Assembly: GCF_022341425.1 (NCBI RefSeq)
Contig: NZ_JABFUC010000015.1
Coordinates: forward strand, 62,001-126,000
Source: Billgrantia campisalis
GTDB taxonomy: Bacteria; Pseudomonadota; Gammaproteobacteria; Pseudomonadales; Halomonadaceae
Direction: 5' to 3'
DNA: 64,000 nucleotides
How positions within the stretch are numbered: the first letter of the stretch is position 1; each line of letters starts with the position of its first letter. The position numbers and the translations under genes are program-made. This document shows positions 35,447 through 45,716 of this stretch, in pieces. The notes under the pieces were generated by a model, which made no database searches, was not told the origin of the DNA, and saw nothing but the letters and a program-made list of their open reading frames with translations.

Positions 35447-36445
35447 ATGAAAAAGATGATGCTTCCTGTAGCCGTAGCGGCCGTCAGTGCCGTCATCAGC
35501 CAGAATGCCCTGGCCGAGACCTGGCGCATGGCGCTGGGCGATGCCCAGGGTGGGACCCAGTACGCGATGGGAGAAAAGTTTGCCCAGCTGATTCATGAAA
35601 AAACCGATGGTCAGGTCAATGTCGATCTGTTTCCCAATGGTCAGCTAGGCAGTGAGCAGGACACGGTCAGCGGCGCCAGTATGGGTCTGCTGGATTTTTC
35701 GGTGCTGGCGATCAATAACATTACGCCTTTCTCGCCCACGGTGGGCGTGTTGACACTTCCCTACGTTATCACGGGACCGGAGGATGCCAAGGTGCTTACC
35801 CAGGGTGAGATCGGTGAGCAGCTGACGGAAAATACCATTCGCGATGCCGGCGTCAGGATTCTTTCCTGGGCCTATTCGGGGTGTCGGGTACTGAGCAACT
35901 CCAGCAAACCGGTTGCCAGCCCGGACGATCTGCGTGGGCTGACCATCCGCGTGCCGCGTAACGAGATCATGATCGCCTCCTACCAGGAGTGGGGTGTCAA
36001 TCCGCTGCCCATGGCTTGGTCGGAGACCTTCACGGCCCTGCAGCAGGGCGTCGTGGATGGGCAGGACAACCCTTATATCACCATCAATGCGATGAAGTTC
36101 TACGAGGTTCAGGATTACATCACCGATATCTGCTACGTGTTCTCGCTCGAACCGCTGATCATCAGCGAGTCCAAGTTCCAGAGTCTGAGCCCGGACATGC
36201 AGGAGATCGTGCTGGAGGCGGGGCGTGAGGCCACTGCCTACAGCTATGACTACCTGCTGGATTCGGAAGAGGCGATCAAGCAGGCATTGGTGGAAGAGCA
36301 CGGGATGCAAATCATCGAGCCGGCCAATGGCGAGCAGGAGTGGATCGAGCGGGCTTCCAGCATCTGGCCGCGCTTCTACGACAGCATCGGCGGTGAGGAG
36401 CGGCTCGAGGCGGCGCTCCAGGCCCTGGGGCGAGACCTCAACTGA
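35447..36445 (+). CDS. tauK: TRAP transporter solute-binding protein TauK (DctP family)
   Basis: This 332-residue periplasmic binding protein has a signal peptide cleaved after NALA. The mature protein starts ETWRMALGDAQGGTQYAMGE, and the conserved DctP stretch FTALQQGVVDGQDNPYITI is present, with NPLPMAW just before it. In Rhodobacter the TauKLM TRAP system imports taurine. The gene starts behind the TauR boxes and is followed by tauL after 86 bases. A substrate other than taurine is possible, but regulation and neighbours point to it. Confidence 0.88.
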   Translation: MKKMMLPVAVAAVSAVISQNALAETWRMALGDAQGGTQYAMGEKFAQLIHEKTDGQVNVDLFPNGQLGSEQDTVSGASMGLLDFSVLAINNITPFSPTVGVLTLPYVITGPEDAKVLTQGEIGEQLTENTIRDAGVRILSWAYSGCRVLSNSSKPVASPDDLRGLTIRVPRNEIMIASYQEWGVNPLPMAWSETFTALQQGVVDGQDNPYITINAMKFYEVQDYITDICYVFSLEPLIISESKFQSLSPDMQEIVLEAGREATAYSYDYLLDSEEAIKQALVEEHGMQIIEPANGEQEWIERASSIWPRFYDSIGGEERLEAALQALGRDLN

Positions 36446-36531
36446 CCTATACCCCTGAATGCGCTGCACCGGCCTGGGGTCGGTGCAGCGTTCGTACCTT
36501 GTGGATAGAACATCGGTGAGGTGTTGGCCAA

Positions 36532-37080
36532 ATGAAACAGGTGATCTTTAAAGTGCTGGACAACCTGGAAAACTATCTGTGCCAGTTTCTCCTGGTGTTC
36601 TTCGTAGTGCTTCTGTTTATCCAGATCGTGCTGCGAAATGTGCTCAGCGGCTCTTTGGCCTGGGGGGATGAGTTGGCCACCTACGCCTTCGTGTGGTTTG
36701 CCTATATGGGGGCGGTCTATGCGGCCAAGATGTCGGCGCATAACCGCGTCACCTTTCAGTTTCGCTTCTTCCCGCGAGTCGTGGAGAAGGTCTGTAATAT
36801 CTTCACCGATCTTGTCTGGGTCGGGTTCAATCTCTACTTCGTCTACCTGAGCTACGACTTTGTTTTCAATAAAATGAATGTGTTCTGGAAGTCCCAGACA
36901 ATGGGGGTTCCGATGAAGTACTTCTACATGATCCTTCCGCTTGCCTTCTTGATCATGTCGATTCGGATTCTGCAGAACATGTATGTAAAACACGTCATGA
37001 ACAAGCAGGTGATGGATCCGGAAGATGCACAGATAGAAGAGATGAAGCGCATGCAGAACAATACTGACGGTAAGAGCTGA
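36532..37080 (+). CDS. tauL: TRAP transporter small permease TauL (DctQ family)
   Basis: This 182-residue inner-membrane protein has four hydrophobic helices, at about residues 15-35, 50-70, 90-110 and 128-148. The DctQ signature LRNVLSGSLAWGDELATYAFVWFAYMGA lies near the second helix; it carries the conserved Trp-Gly-Asp-Glu around residue 43. The long hydrophilic C-terminus ends NNTDGKS. It sits between tauK and tauM, 18 bases from tauM, and forms the membrane complex with it. Confidence 0.88.
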   Translation: MKQVIFKVLDNLENYLCQFLLVFFVVLLFIQIVLRNVLSGSLAWGDELATYAFVWFAYMGAVYAAKMSAHNRVTFQFRFFPRVVEKVCNIFTDLVWVGFNLYFVYLSYDFVFNKMNVFWKSQTMGVPMKYFYMILPLAFLIMSIRILQNMYVKHVMNKQVMDPEDAQIEEMKRMQNNTDGKS

Positions 37081-37098
37081 GCGAGCGGAGATAACGTC

Positions 37099-38439
37099 AT
37101 GGATCCCACCATTGTCTATGTGCTGTTTGGCACTTTCTTCCTGCTATTGTTGCTGGGGGCTCCCATTACGGCGTCACTCGGCGTGTCGGCCCTGGCAGCC
37201 TTTCTCTATATAGGGCAGAACCCAGCTTCTTTCGTGCAGATCGCCTTTACCTCGGTGGGCTCCTTCCCGCTGATGGCGCTGCCGGCCTTCATACTGGCGG
37301 GCGCCCTGATGGAAGCCTCGGGGATATCGCGCCGGCTGGTGGATATCGCCGAAGCATTCGCCGGCCCGGCTACCGGGGGGCTGGCGGCGGCAACGGTCTT
37401 TGCCTGTATGTTCTTCGGTGCCATCTCGGGGTCTGGGCCGGCTACCACGGCCGCCGTGGGTATGCTGATGATTCCCGCCATGGTGCAGCGTCACTACGAC
37501 AAGAGCTATGCCTCGGCGATCACCGCGTCTTCCGGGGGGCTGGGCGTGGTGATCCCGCCGTCGATCCCCATGGTCATCTTCGGTATCACCGGCATGGGCA
37601 TGATGCCACCGCCGGAAGCGATTGCGGAGCATGGCAGCTTCCAGACGCTGTCGATTCCTAAGCTGTTCATCGCCGGCATCTTCCCGGGTATGGTGATCGC
37701 CGGCAGCTTGCTGACCATGAATTACCTACTGTCGAAGAAACACGGCTACCGCGGACTGACGGATCACTGGTCGACGGCCTCGATCAAGACGGCGCTGCGC
37801 CGCGGTATCTGGTCCATTCTGGCGCCCATCATCATCCTTGGCGGCATCTACTCTGGGGTCTTCACGCCTACTGAGTCGGCCATCGTGGCGATCTTCTACA
37901 CCCTGGTGGTGGGGATTTTCATCCACAAGGAGCTCAAGTTCCGCCCGGCCATGAAAACCCTGGAGACCACCACCTGGATCAGCGGTCGGGTGCTGCTGAT
38001 TCTGTTCACCGCCACGGTATTCGGTCGCTTGCTGGTCGAGCAGCGTGTCCCGGCCTATATCGCCTCGGCGATGCTGGACTTTACCCAGAACATGTACCTC
38101 ATCTGGGCCATGATCATCATGTTCCTGCTGTTCGTCGGTATGTTCATGGAGACCCTGGCGGCCATCATGATCCTGACCCCGGTGCTGCTGCCCATCATGT
38201 ACATGCTGGGTGCCGATCCCGTGCACGTGGGCATTGTGATGGTCTGCGCCCTGGCGATCGGCTTTCAGACGCCGCCGCTGGGGGAGAACCTGTTCGTCGC
38301 CTCGGGTATCGGTGGTGCCTCCATCGAGGAAATCTCCTACCGTGCGCTGCCGTTTGCCGCCGCCTCGATCATCGCGCTGTTCATCATCGCCTATGTCCCG
38401 GAGATCGCTCTCTGGCTGCCCAGAGTCATGGGCTACTGA
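37099..38439 (+). CDS. tauM: TRAP transporter large permease TauM (DctM family)
   Basis: This 446-residue sodium-driven permease has about 12 helices. DctM signatures are FPLMALPAFILAGALMEASG, FGAISGSGPATTAAVGMLMI with its conserved Ser-Gly-Ser-Gly-Pro, SSGGLGVVIPPSIPMVIFG, and GVFTPTESAIVAIFY. It imports the compound presented by TauK. An inserted loop around PPPEAIAEHGSFQTLSI is seen before the sixth helix, somewhat longer than usual. It is followed by the UspA gene after about 40 bases. Confidence 0.92.
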   Translation: MDPTIVYVLFGTFFLLLLLGAPITASLGVSALAAFLYIGQNPASFVQIAFTSVGSFPLMALPAFILAGALMEASGISRRLVDIAEAFAGPATGGLAAATVFACMFFGAISGSGPATTAAVGMLMIPAMVQRHYDKSYASAITASSGGLGVVIPPSIPMVIFGITGMGMMPPPEAIAEHGSFQTLSIPKLFIAGIFPGMVIAGSLLTMNYLLSKKHGYRGLTDHWSTASIKTALRRGIWSILAPIIILGGIYSGVFTPTESAIVAIFYTLVVGIFIHKELKFRPAMKTLETTTWISGRVLLILFTATVFGRLLVEQRVPAYIASAMLDFTQNMYLIWAMIIMFLLFVGMFMETLAAIMILTPVLLPIMYMLGADPVHVGIVMVCALAIGFQTPPLGENLFVASGIGGASIEEISYRALPFAAASIIALFIIAYVPEIALWLPRVMGY

Positions 38440-38479
38440 TCTGAGTATTGGATCATTTTCAGACTTCACGGGAGGGCGT

Positions 38480-38968
38480 ATGGAAAAATCGATCGAGAAC
38501 ATCCTGTGCTGTGTCGGGCTTCGCAGCGATAGCCAGGTGGTGCTGGAGCAGGCGGTCAGGCTGGCATTGGCCACCGGAGCCAGGCTGCATCTCTTGCATG
38601 CCGTCAAGTCCCTGGATGACGACGTGATGAACACCCTGCGCGTCAATATTCGCGACAAGCAGACCCTTCAGGCGCTGATTCGCAAGCGCCTGGAAGATGC
38701 CCGCCAGCAGCTGGATGCCAAGCTGGAGAATTTCTTTAGTGCCTGGGGCGAAGACGGTGACGCCTTGGCATCCCGTGTCGCCAGTCGAGACGTGGTCGAA
38801 GGCTATCCCGCCAAGGTCATCGTCCAGCGGGCATCGAAGCTGAGCTGTGACCTGATCGTGATGGCCTCCAACAAGCGTGGGTTTACCGCCTCCTACGCCG
38901 GCAAGGTGACGCGAGGCGTCCTCAAGCGCAGCCAGGTGCCAGTCGTGGTGGTTCCACCGCCTGAGTAG
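38480..38968 (+). CDS. Universal stress protein of the UspA family
   Basis: This 162-residue UspA-fold protein starts ENILCCVGLRSDSQVVLEQA and ends with VTRGVLKRSQVPVVVVPPPE, where GKVTRGVLKRS is the nucleotide-binding loop. UspA proteins encoded with TRAP transporters, such as TeaD with the ectoine transporter, bind ATP and modulate uptake. The position just after tauM suggests the same here. The ATG at 38480 has a GGGAGG ribosome binding site; the frame is also open through the end of tauM, but that part is non-coding in this phase. Confidence 0.85.
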   Translation: MEKSIENILCCVGLRSDSQVVLEQAVRLALATGARLHLLHAVKSLDDDVMNTLRVNIRDKQTLQALIRKRLEDARQQLDAKLENFFSAWGEDGDALASRVASRDVVEGYPAKVIVQRASKLSCDLIVMASNKRGFTASYAGKVTRGVLKRSQVPVVVVPPPE

Positions 38969-39079
38969 GGGCGAGCCGGCGGCGTCTATCACTTTTCCAT
39001 CCATATGAGTGCTCGAATGGTGCCGAAACGGTGCCGGGGGTGCGCTCGTGCCCAGGATCGCTCGAAGGAAGTGCACAAC

Positions 39080-40132
39080 ATGATCATCGAACGTGGAAAG
39101 CGAGCCATGCGAAGTCCCATCACCCTGTCCCGTGCAGCTGTCGACGGATTTCCCCAGGTCATGCCAGGGGTGCTGATCTGCATCACCATTGCCTTGGCAA
39201 CGACCTTTATCGCCGATCACTACGGCGGCCCCACGCTGCTCTATGCCCTGCTGTTCGGCATGGCGCTGCATTTCCTCTCGGAGGAGGGGCGCTGCGTGGC
39301 GGGTATCGAGTTTGCGGCCCGCACCATCCTGCGTTTCGGGGTTGCCCTGTTGGGGGTGAGGATCACCGTTGAGCAGGTCACGTCGCTTGGCATTGGGCCA
39401 ATCGTCACGGTGGTGGCCGGTGTGGTGCTGACCATTCTGATAGGGGTCCTGCTGGCCAGGCTGCTTGGGCTGCACCGTGACATGGGGCTATTGACGGGCG
39501 GGGCCGTGGCGATCTGCGGCGCCTCGGCGGCGCTGGCGCTCTCGGCGGTGATGCCTCGCGGGGCCAACAGCGAGCGCAATACCATCCTCACGGTGGTGGG
39601 GGTCACCACCCTGTCGACGGCGGCCATGGTGCTCTATCCGCTGATTGCCGGCGTGCTGAGTCTCACCGACCAGCAGGCTGGGGTCTTTCTCGGGGGTACC
39701 ATCCATGACGTGGCCCAGGTCGTCGGTGCGGGCTACATGATCTCGGAGGATGCCGGGGATGTCGCTACCTTCGTCAAGCTGATGCGTGTGGCGATGCTGG
39801 TCCCGGTGGTGATGTGCTTCATTCTGCTATTTCGCCATGCGGAAGGCAGCCAGAACAGCAGTAAGATACCCCGCCTTCCCGGCTTTCTGGTCGCCTTCGT
39901 GATGCTGGTGATCATCAACAGTTTCGGGGCCATTCCGACGAGCGTTGCCGATGGCATGACGGACCTGTCGCGCTGGTGCCTGGTCACTGCCATTGCGGCC
40001 CTGGGGATCAAGACCTCTTTCCAGAAGCTGGCCGTGGTGGGGTGGAAGCCGGTCATCCTGATGGTCTCCGAGACCCTGTTCCTGCTCGGGCTGGTGCTGG
40101 CCTTCATCCTGTTTGGCGTGGTGAGTCTGTGA
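39080..40132 (+). CDS. tauZ: TauZ-like putative sulfate/sulfite exporter (YeiH family)
   Basis: This 350-residue protein has about 10 hydrophobic helices and matches the YeiH/UPF0324 family. It shows GGPTLLYALLFGMALHFL near the N-terminus, FGVALLGVRITVEQV, AICGASAALALSAVMP and GGTIHDVAQVVGAGYM. Members in sulfonate clusters (TauZ, SuyZ) are proposed to export sulfate or sulfite. It would remove the sulfite product of Xsc together with TauE. The start at 39080 follows AAGGAAG; an earlier ATG at 39005 is also open. The stop overlaps the thiS start by one base. Confidence 0.85.
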   Translation: MIIERGKRAMRSPITLSRAAVDGFPQVMPGVLICITIALATTFIADHYGGPTLLYALLFGMALHFLSEEGRCVAGIEFAARTILRFGVALLGVRITVEQVTSLGIGPIVTVVAGVVLTILIGVLLARLLGLHRDMGLLTGGAVAICGASAALALSAVMPRGANSERNTILTVVGVTTLSTAAMVLYPLIAGVLSLTDQQAGVFLGGTIHDVAQVVGAGYMISEDAGDVATFVKLMRVAMLVPVVMCFILLFRHAEGSQNSSKIPRLPGFLVAFVMLVIINSFGAIPTSVADGMTDLSRWCLVTAIAALGIKTSFQKLAVVGWKPVILMVSETLFLLGLVLAFILFGVVSL

Positions 40133-40332
40133 TGCAAGTGTGGATCAACGGCGAGAGCCGTCTGCTGAGCCCGGAAACGACGATCCGTCAGCTGCTGGTG
40201 GCTAACCGGCTGGAAGGGCGGCGTGTGGCGGTCGAGTTGAACGAAGAAATCGTTCCTCGCAGCCAGCACGAGACTTGCCAGATCCGTCATGGGGATCGCG
40301 TCGAAATCGTCCATGCCATTGGCGGCGGCTGA
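40132..40332 (+). CDS. thiS: Sulfur carrier protein ThiS
   Basis: This 66-residue ubiquitin-like protein starts [13 protein letters not shown] and ends [10 protein letters not shown] with the C-terminal Gly-Gly needed for thiocarboxylate formation. It carries sulfur for thiazole synthesis by ThiG. The start overlaps the tauZ stop by one base (TGATG), so translation is probably coupled, and thiG follows after 23 bases. It is a small but complete gene, of normal length for the family. Confidence 0.93.
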   Translation: MQVWINGESRLLSPETTIRQLLVANRLEGRRVAVELNEEIVPRSQHETCQIRHGDRVEIVHAIGGG

Positions 40333-40355
40333 ACCTGAACGAGGAGGAGATCGCA

Positions 40356-41159
40356 ATGCATGACCAACCTTTCGATGATGCCCCGCTGGTGGTGGCAGGC
40401 AGACGCTTCCAATCGCGCCTGATGGTGGGGACCGGAAAATACCGGGATTTCGACGAGACGGCCAGGGCACTGGAGGCGAGCGGTACCGAGGTGGTGACCT
40501 TCGCCGTGCGGCGCACCAACCTGGGCCAGAATACCGATGAGCCCAACCTGCTGGATGCGGTGTCGCCGGAGCGCTATACGCTGTTGCCCAACACCGCAGG
40601 CTGCTACGACGCCCGTGCCGCAGTGCGCACCTGCAGGCTGGCCCGCGAACTGTTGGATGGGCATAACCTGGTCAAGCTCGAGGTACTGGGGGACGACACG
40701 ACCCTGTATCCCAATGTGGTAGAGACCCTGAAGGCGGCCGAGGAGTTGGTAAAGGACGGCTTCGATGTCATGGCCTATACCAGCGACGACCCCATCGTCG
40801 CCCTGGAGCTCGAGCGGCTGGGCTGCTGTGCGGTCATGCCGCTGGGGTCGCTGATCGGCTCGGGCTGTGGCATCCAGAACCCGCACAACATCCGCCTGAT
40901 CATCGAGCGCGCCAGGGTGCCGGTGCTTATCGATGCCGGCATCGGCACGCCGTCCGAAGCGGCCCTGGCCATGGAACTGGGCTGCGATGCGGTGCTGATG
41001 AACTCGGCGATTGCCCACTCACCCCGGCCGATTCGCATGGCCCATGCGATGAAACGCGCCGTGGAAGCCGGGCGGACGGCCTTCCTGGCCGGACGCATGC
41101 CGCGCCGCGACCGGGCGGAAGCCTCGTCGCCGAAGAGTGGGCGTATTGCTGCCACGTGA
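40356..41159 (+). CDS. thiG: Thiazole synthase ThiG
   Basis: This 267-residue TIM-barrel enzyme combines dehydroglycine, 1-deoxy-D-xylulose 5-phosphate and ThiS thiocarboxylate into the thiazole phosphate of thiamine. The catalytic lysine is in [10 protein letters not shown]; other family blocks are [28 protein letters not shown] and [22 protein letters not shown]. The ribosome binding site GAGGAGGAGA lies just before the ATG at 40356; a longer open frame from 40275 overlaps thiS and is rejected. Thiamine is the cofactor of Xsc, which may explain the location. Confidence 0.94.
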   Translation: MHDQPFDDAPLVVAGRRFQSRLMVGTGKYRDFDETARALEASGTEVVTFAVRRTNLGQNTDEPNLLDAVSPERYTLLPNTAGCYDARAAVRTCRLARELLDGHNLVKLEVLGDDTTLYPNVVETLKAAEELVKDGFDVMAYTSDDPIVALELERLGCCAVMPLGSLIGSGCGIQNPHNIRLIIERARVPVLIDAGIGTPSEAALAMELGCDAVLMNSAIAHSPRPIRMAHAMKRAVEAGRTAFLAGRMPRRDRAEASSPKSGRIAAT

Positions 41160-41207
41160 GACCTCGACCCCGCTCATGATGAGCGTGGGGCGCGGGCGAG
41201 CGAGGTC
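41160..41207. terminator. Hairpin between convergent thiG and pta
   Basis: Arms GACCTCG (41160-41166) and CGAGGTC (41201-41207) enclose an inner paired part, CCCC / GGGG and CTCAT / ATGAG. It sits in the 50-base gap between convergent stop codons. There is no T-run, so this is a likely rather than certain bidirectional terminator. Confidence 0.5.
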
Positions 41208-41209
41208 AC

Positions 41210-43387
41210 CTAGTCCCGCTGCGCCGCCTGGATGGCGGTCAGGGCGATGGTGAAGACGATGTCGTCCACCAGGGCGCCGCGGGAGAGGTCGTTCACCGGC
41301 TTGTTGAGGCCCTGCAGCATGGGGCCGACGCTGACCACCCGGGCGCTGCGTTGTACGGCCTTGTAGGTGGTGTTGCCGGTGTTGAGATCGGGGAACACGA
41401 ACACCGTGGCGCGGCCGGCCACCGGCGAGTCCGGGGCCTTCTGGCGGCCCACGCTCCCGATGGCCGCGGCGTCGTACTGCAGCGGGCCGTCGATCGGCAG
41501 CTCCGGGGCCTGCTGCTGGGCCAGGCGGGTGGCCGCGCGCACCTTCTCCACGTCGGCGCCGGAGCCGGATTCGCCGGTGGAGTAGCTGATCATCGCCACC
41601 CGCGGCTCGATGCCGAAGGCCTGGGCCGAGCGGGCGCTCTGGAGGGCGATCTCGGCCAGGGCCTCGGCGTCGGGGTCGGGGTTCACCGCGCAGTCGCCGT
41701 AGACCACCACCTGCTCGGGCAGCAGCATGAAGAAGATCGACGATACCAGGCGGTAGTCGGGGGCGGACTTGATCAGCTGGAAGGCCGGACGCACGGTGTT
41801 GGCGGTGGTGTGCACCGCCCCGGAGACCAGGCCGTCCACCTCGTCGAGGGCCAGCATCATGGTGCCGAGCACCACGCTGTCCTGCAGCTGGGCCTCGGCG
41901 GTGAGCGCGTTCAGCTTGCCGCTGCGGCGCTCGACCATGGGGGCCACGTAGCGGGCCCGGATGCGGTCGGGGTCGATGATCTCCAGGTCGTCGGGCAGCT
42001 CGATGCCGCGGTTGCGGGCGACTTCCTCGACCTCCTCGCGGCGCGCCAGCAGCACGCAGCGGGCGATGCCGCGGCGCTGGCAGATGGCCGCCGCCTCCAC
42101 GGTGCGCGGCTCGCTGCCCTCGGGCAGGATGATGCGCTTGTCGGCCTGCTGGGCGAGCTTGACCAGCTGGTGGCGAAAGGCGGAGGGCGAGAGGCGCCGG
42201 GCGTAGCCGCGGCTGAGGTGGTCCTTGAGCCACTCGAGGTCGATATAGCCGGCCACGAAGCGAGTCACCTGTTCGGCGCGCTCCAGGTCGTCCATGGGAA
42301 TGTCGTTGCCCATGGCGGCCAGGTGCTTGGCGGTGGTGAAGCTGTCGGTGTCCACCGCCAGCACCGGCATGCCGGTCTTCAGCGCCGGGCGACACATTTC
42401 CACCATGCTGTCGTTGGGCATGAAGCCGTTGGTCAGCAGCACCCCGGCCATGGGCACGCCGTTCATGGTGGCCAGCGCCGAGGCCAGTACGATGTCGTCG
42501 CGGTCGCCCGAGGTGACGATCAGGCTGCCGGGACGGAAGGCGTGCAGGGCGTTGGCGGCGCTGCGGGCGCACAGGCTGGTGGAGAGTACCCGGCGGCTGG
42601 CGGCGTCGCCCTCGTTGAGAAACTCCGCGCCCAGCGCCCGGGCCACGTCGAGCACCCGCGGGGCGACCAGCGCCGGGTTGTAGGGCACCACGCCGATCAG
42701 GTGAAAGCGGTCGGTGGCAAGCGCGGGGGAGTAGCGGCGCAGCTCGGCCAGCAGTTCGTCATCGAGCGTCTTGCTGGCGGTTCCCGGGGCCAGGGCAGGC
42801 GCCTTCTCGGGGTCGGGCAGGTTGCGCATGCGCATCAGGATGCAGCCCAGGGTGCGCGTCGAGCCCACCCCGCCGAAGGCTCGGGCATGCATGTCGAGCT
42901 GCTCGGCCAGCGCCTGGGGGTCGTGCATGTCACCGCTGCCCACCAGGATGATCCGCGCATTCAGGGCGTGGGCCAACTGGGCGTTGAGTGAGGTGGCATA
43001 GGTGCCGTGGGAGGTGGGCACCAGGCCCTCCACCACGATCAGGTCGGGGCGGCTGCCGTCATGTGACTCCATCGCCTGGTCGTGCAGGTCGATCACCTGC
43101 TCCATCAGCACATCGAGGCGATCCTGACGCAGCAGGCGCTCCATATGGGCCTGGGCGAGCGGGGGCGGCGGGCGCAGGCCCAGGGTGGTGCCGACCAGCG
43201 CCGTGGAGCGGTCGGGGCCGGGGCCATTGAGTTCGTCCTGGCGGAACGGCTTGAGAAAGCCCGCCTTCAGGCCAATGGTGTCCAGCGCCTGGATCAGGCC
43301 CAGGCTGGCCGAGGTCAGGCCGACGCCCTCGCTGGTGGGCACCATCAGCAGGACCTGGGGCTGCGGGTGGGCGTTGCGCGGTGTCAT
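41210..43387 (-). CDS. pta: Phosphate acetyltransferase, long form with N-terminal regulatory domains
   Basis: This 725-residue class II Pta has an N-terminal P-loop-like domain ([20 protein letters not shown]), a DRTGG domain around residues 220-330, and the C-terminal catalytic domain with [32 protein letters not shown] and [21 protein letters not shown]. It interconverts acetyl-CoA and acetyl phosphate in the main acetate pathway. The start overlaps the ackA stop by four bases (ATGA). The second, short Pta in the sulfonate island has no such N-terminal region, so the two copies probably have separate regulation. Confidence 0.94.
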   Translation of the reverse strand: MTPRNAHPQPQVLLMVPTSEGVGLTSASLGLIQALDTIGLKAGFLKPFRQDELNGPGPDRSTALVGTTLGLRPPPPLAQAHMERLLRQDRLDVLMEQVIDLHDQAMESHDGSRPDLIVVEGLVPTSHGTYATSLNAQLAHALNARIILVGSGDMHDPQALAEQLDMHARAFGGVGSTRTLGCILMRMRNLPDPEKAPALAPGTASKTLDDELLAELRRYSPALATDRFHLIGVVPYNPALVAPRVLDVARALGAEFLNEGDAASRRVLSTSLCARSAANALHAFRPGSLIVTSGDRDDIVLASALATMNGVPMAGVLLTNGFMPNDSMVEMCRPALKTGMPVLAVDTDSFTTAKHLAAMGNDIPMDDLERAEQVTRFVAGYIDLEWLKDHLSRGYARRLSPSAFRHQLVKLAQQADKRIILPEGSEPRTVEAAAICQRRGIARCVLLARREEVEEVARNRGIELPDDLEIIDPDRIRARYVAPMVERRSGKLNALTAEAQLQDSVVLGTMMLALDEVDGLVSGAVHTTANTVRPAFQLIKSAPDYRLVSSIFFMLLPEQVVVYGDCAVNPDPDAEALAEIALQSARSAQAFGIEPRVAMISYSTGESGSGADVEKVRAATRLAQQQAPELPIDGPLQYDAAAIGSVGRQKAPDSPVAGRATVFVFPDLNTGNTTYKAVQRSARVVSVGPMLQGLNKPVNDLSRGALVDDIVFTIALTAIQAAQRD

Positions 43388-44562
43388 GCGTGACCCTCTT
43401 GGAGTAGCTGGCGGGTTTCGGCGGCGATGCGCCCCTCTTCATCGGTGGGAATGACCCACAGCTGCGGGCCGCCGGCGTCGATGCGGCCTTCCCGGCCGAG
43501 CGTGGTTGACCGGTTGGCGGCGGCGTCGAGACGACAGCCGAAATGCGGCAGCGCCTCGACCACCCGCTGGCGAACCTGGGGCGAGTTCTCGCCGATGCCG
43601 CCGGTGAAGACGATGCCGTCCAGCCGCGGCAGGGCGCAGGAGAGGGCGGCCAGCGACTTGGCGATGCGGTAGCAGAACACCTCGATGGCCAGCTCGGCCC
43701 CGGCGTGACCCGCCTTGGCGGCGCTCTCCAGCTCGCGCATGTCGTTGGTCAGCCCGGACAGCCCCAGCAGGCCGCTGCCCCGGTTGAGCACCTCGTCGAT
43801 ACGCGCCAGGCTCCAGCCCAGCTGGCGCGCCAGATGGGCGTGCAGGCCCGGGTCCACGTCGCCGCTGCGGGTACCCATCACCAGGCCCTCCAGGGGCGTC
43901 AGGCCCATGCTGGTGTCGCGGCTCTGGCCCTCCCACACCGCGGCGGTGGAGCAGCCGTTGCCCAGGTGGGCGGTCAGCCAGCCGCCGCTATCGAGGCCGC
44001 TCAAGGCGTCGGCACGGGCACTGACATAGGCGTGGCTGGTGCCATGAAAGCCGTAGCGACGAATGCCATGGTCGCGATAGAGCGCTTCCGGCAGCGCATA
44101 GCGGTAGGCGCGCGGGGGCAGCGTCTGGTGAAAGGCGGTATCGAACACCGCTACCTGGGGCAGCGCGGCGAACACCTGGCGGGTGGCCGCGATGCCCTGC
44201 AGGTTGGCGGGATTGTGCAGCGGCGCCAGGGCGGCGGTTGCCTCGATGGCGGCCACGACGTCATCGTCGATCCGCGCGGCACGGGTGAAGCGCTCGCCAC
44301 CGTGGACGATGCGGTGGCCCACGGCGCCGGGACGGCGGCCCTCCAGGCGCGTCAGTATCGCCTCGAGGGCGGCGGTGTGGTCGGCGCCGGAGAGCGCTTG
44401 GGTATAGGTCTCCCCCTGGCTGTCGGTGCCCTTGAGGCGGGCGTCGCTGCTGCCCAGCCGTTCGGCCAGTCCGGCCAGCCGCGGCTGGTCGGGGGTGTCT
44501 GGCACCAGGGCATACTTGATCGAGGAGGAACCGCAGTTGATGACCAGCACCGGGGCGTTCAT
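43384..44562 (-). CDS. ackA: Acetate kinase
   Basis: This 392-residue enzyme forms acetyl phosphate from acetate and ATP. Signatures are [16 protein letters not shown] at the N-terminus, [47 protein letters not shown] and [13 protein letters not shown]. All ASKHA family phosphate motifs are seen. The start at 44560-44562 gives [11 protein letters not shown]; the open frame continues upstream but without similarity. It is the first gene of an ackA-pta operon. Confidence 0.95.
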   Translation of the reverse strand: MNAPVLVINCGSSSIKYALVPDTPDQPRLAGLAERLGSSDARLKGTDSQGETYTQALSGADHTAALEAILTRLEGRRPGAVGHRIVHGGERFTRAARIDDDVVAAIEATAALAPLHNPANLQGIAATRQVFAALPQVAVFDTAFHQTLPPRAYRYALPEALYRDHGIRRYGFHGTSHAYVSARADALSGLDSGGWLTAHLGNGCSTAAVWEGQSRDTSMGLTPLEGLVMGTRSGDVDPGLHAHLARQLGWSLARIDEVLNRGSGLLGLSGLTNDMRELESAAKAGHAGAELAIEVFCYRIAKSLAALSCALPRLDGIVFTGGIGENSPQVRQRVVEALPHFGCRLDAAANRSTTLGREGRIDAGGPQLWVIPTDEEGRIAAETRQLLQEGHA

Positions 44563-44698
44563 CGAGTCTCCACTGGCTAGGGATAATTTAGACCTTAGTC
44601 TATCATGTGTTGCGTTGCAGCAGTGAGCATCGGGAGTCGTCTTCCCCGGACAAGGCTGGCATGCTGAGTGCCTTCTCGAAACCCCAGGGAATCCCGCC

Positions 44699-45631
44699 AT
44701 GTCGATAGCCTCCGCGACCCAGGCCGCTTCGGGCCCGCTGCCGCGCCATCTCGCCGTGCTGATCCTGGCCAGCGTGGCCACCCTGTTCGCCGGTAATCAT
44801 GTGGCGGCCCGGCTGGCCTTCGATGACGGTACCGGCCTGCTGTTGGCGGTGCTGGTGCGTTCGGCAACGGCTCTGGCGGTGCTCTCGGTGCTGTTCGTGG
44901 CACAGGGCAAGCGCCTGGTGCTGCCAAGGGCGACGTGGCCCTGGCAGCTCGCGGTGGGCGCACTCATTGCCGTGCAGAGCCTGATGCTCTATTCGTCGGT
45001 GGCGCGTATTCCGGTCGTGGTGGCGCTGCTCCTGATGAACACCTTTCCGATCCAGCTGGCGCTGCTGACCTGGGCGCTGGGCGGGCCGCGGCCCACGCTG
45101 CGGGCGGCGCTGATCATGGCGGTCATCCTGGCCGGTCTGGTGGTGGTGCTCGACGTGCCGACCTGGGTGGCCAATCCCGAGGCGATGGGGCCCGACTGGC
45201 GCTCGGGCGTGGCCTTCGGGCTGATTGCCGCGGCGGGGTTGGCCGGTGCCCTGTGGATCACCGAGCACCACCTCGGTGCGGTGGGCAGCACCCTGCGCAG
45301 TCTGTTGACCATGCTGACGGTGCTGGTCGCCATGCTGCTGGCCGGCACGCTGAGCCTGGTGCCTGGCGGGATGGCGCTGCCGGCATCCACTACCGGCTGG
45401 GTAGGGCTGGGCGCGCTGGCGGTGCTCTATAGCGTGGCCTTCTCCCTGCTGTTCATCAGCGTGCCGCGACTGGATATGGCGCGTAATGCACCGGTGATGA
45501 ACGTCGAGCCGGTCGCCTCGCTGGCGTTGGGCTACCTTGTGCTGGGGCAGATGCTCTCGGGGGTGCAGCTGCTGGGCGGCGCCATCGTGCTGGGTGGGAT
45601 CGTGGTGCTGAGCCTGTCGCGGCAGCGCTGA
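44699..45631 (+). CDS. EamA/DMT superfamily transporter
   Basis: This 310-residue membrane protein has about ten hydrophobic helices in two EamA repeats. The first covers [20 protein letters not shown] to [17 protein letters not shown], and the second ends [23 protein letters not shown] proteins export metabolites or amino acids. No substrate clue comes from neighbours, which are the divergent ackA and an outer-membrane protein. The long first cytoplasmic part and the typical proline-rich loop after helix 3 are normal for the family. Confidence 0.85.
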   Translation: MSIASATQAASGPLPRHLAVLILASVATLFAGNHVAARLAFDDGTGLLLAVLVRSATALAVLSVLFVAQGKRLVLPRATWPWQLAVGALIAVQSLMLYSSVARIPVVVALLLMNTFPIQLALLTWALGGPRPTLRAALIMAVILAGLVVVLDVPTWVANPEAMGPDWRSGVAFGLIAAAGLAGALWITEHHLGAVGSTLRSLLTMLTVLVAMLLAGTLSLVPGGMALPASTTGWVGLGALAVLYSVAFSLLFISVPRLDMARNAPVMNVEPVASLALGYLVLGQMLSGVQLLGGAIVLGGIVVLSLSRQR

Positions 45632-45716
45632 GGCACTTAATCCTTGCGTGCGGCCGGCCTCTGTACCAGACTGTTGTCTGAGTAGGGAAACACTGTTTCC
45701 TAATTGGAGGTAGACC

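Noticed and set aside
41351-42991. 546-residue plus-strand open frame opposite the long pta
   Set aside because: It is rich in Gly, Gln, His and Val without domain features, while the minus strand encodes Pta with clear signatures.
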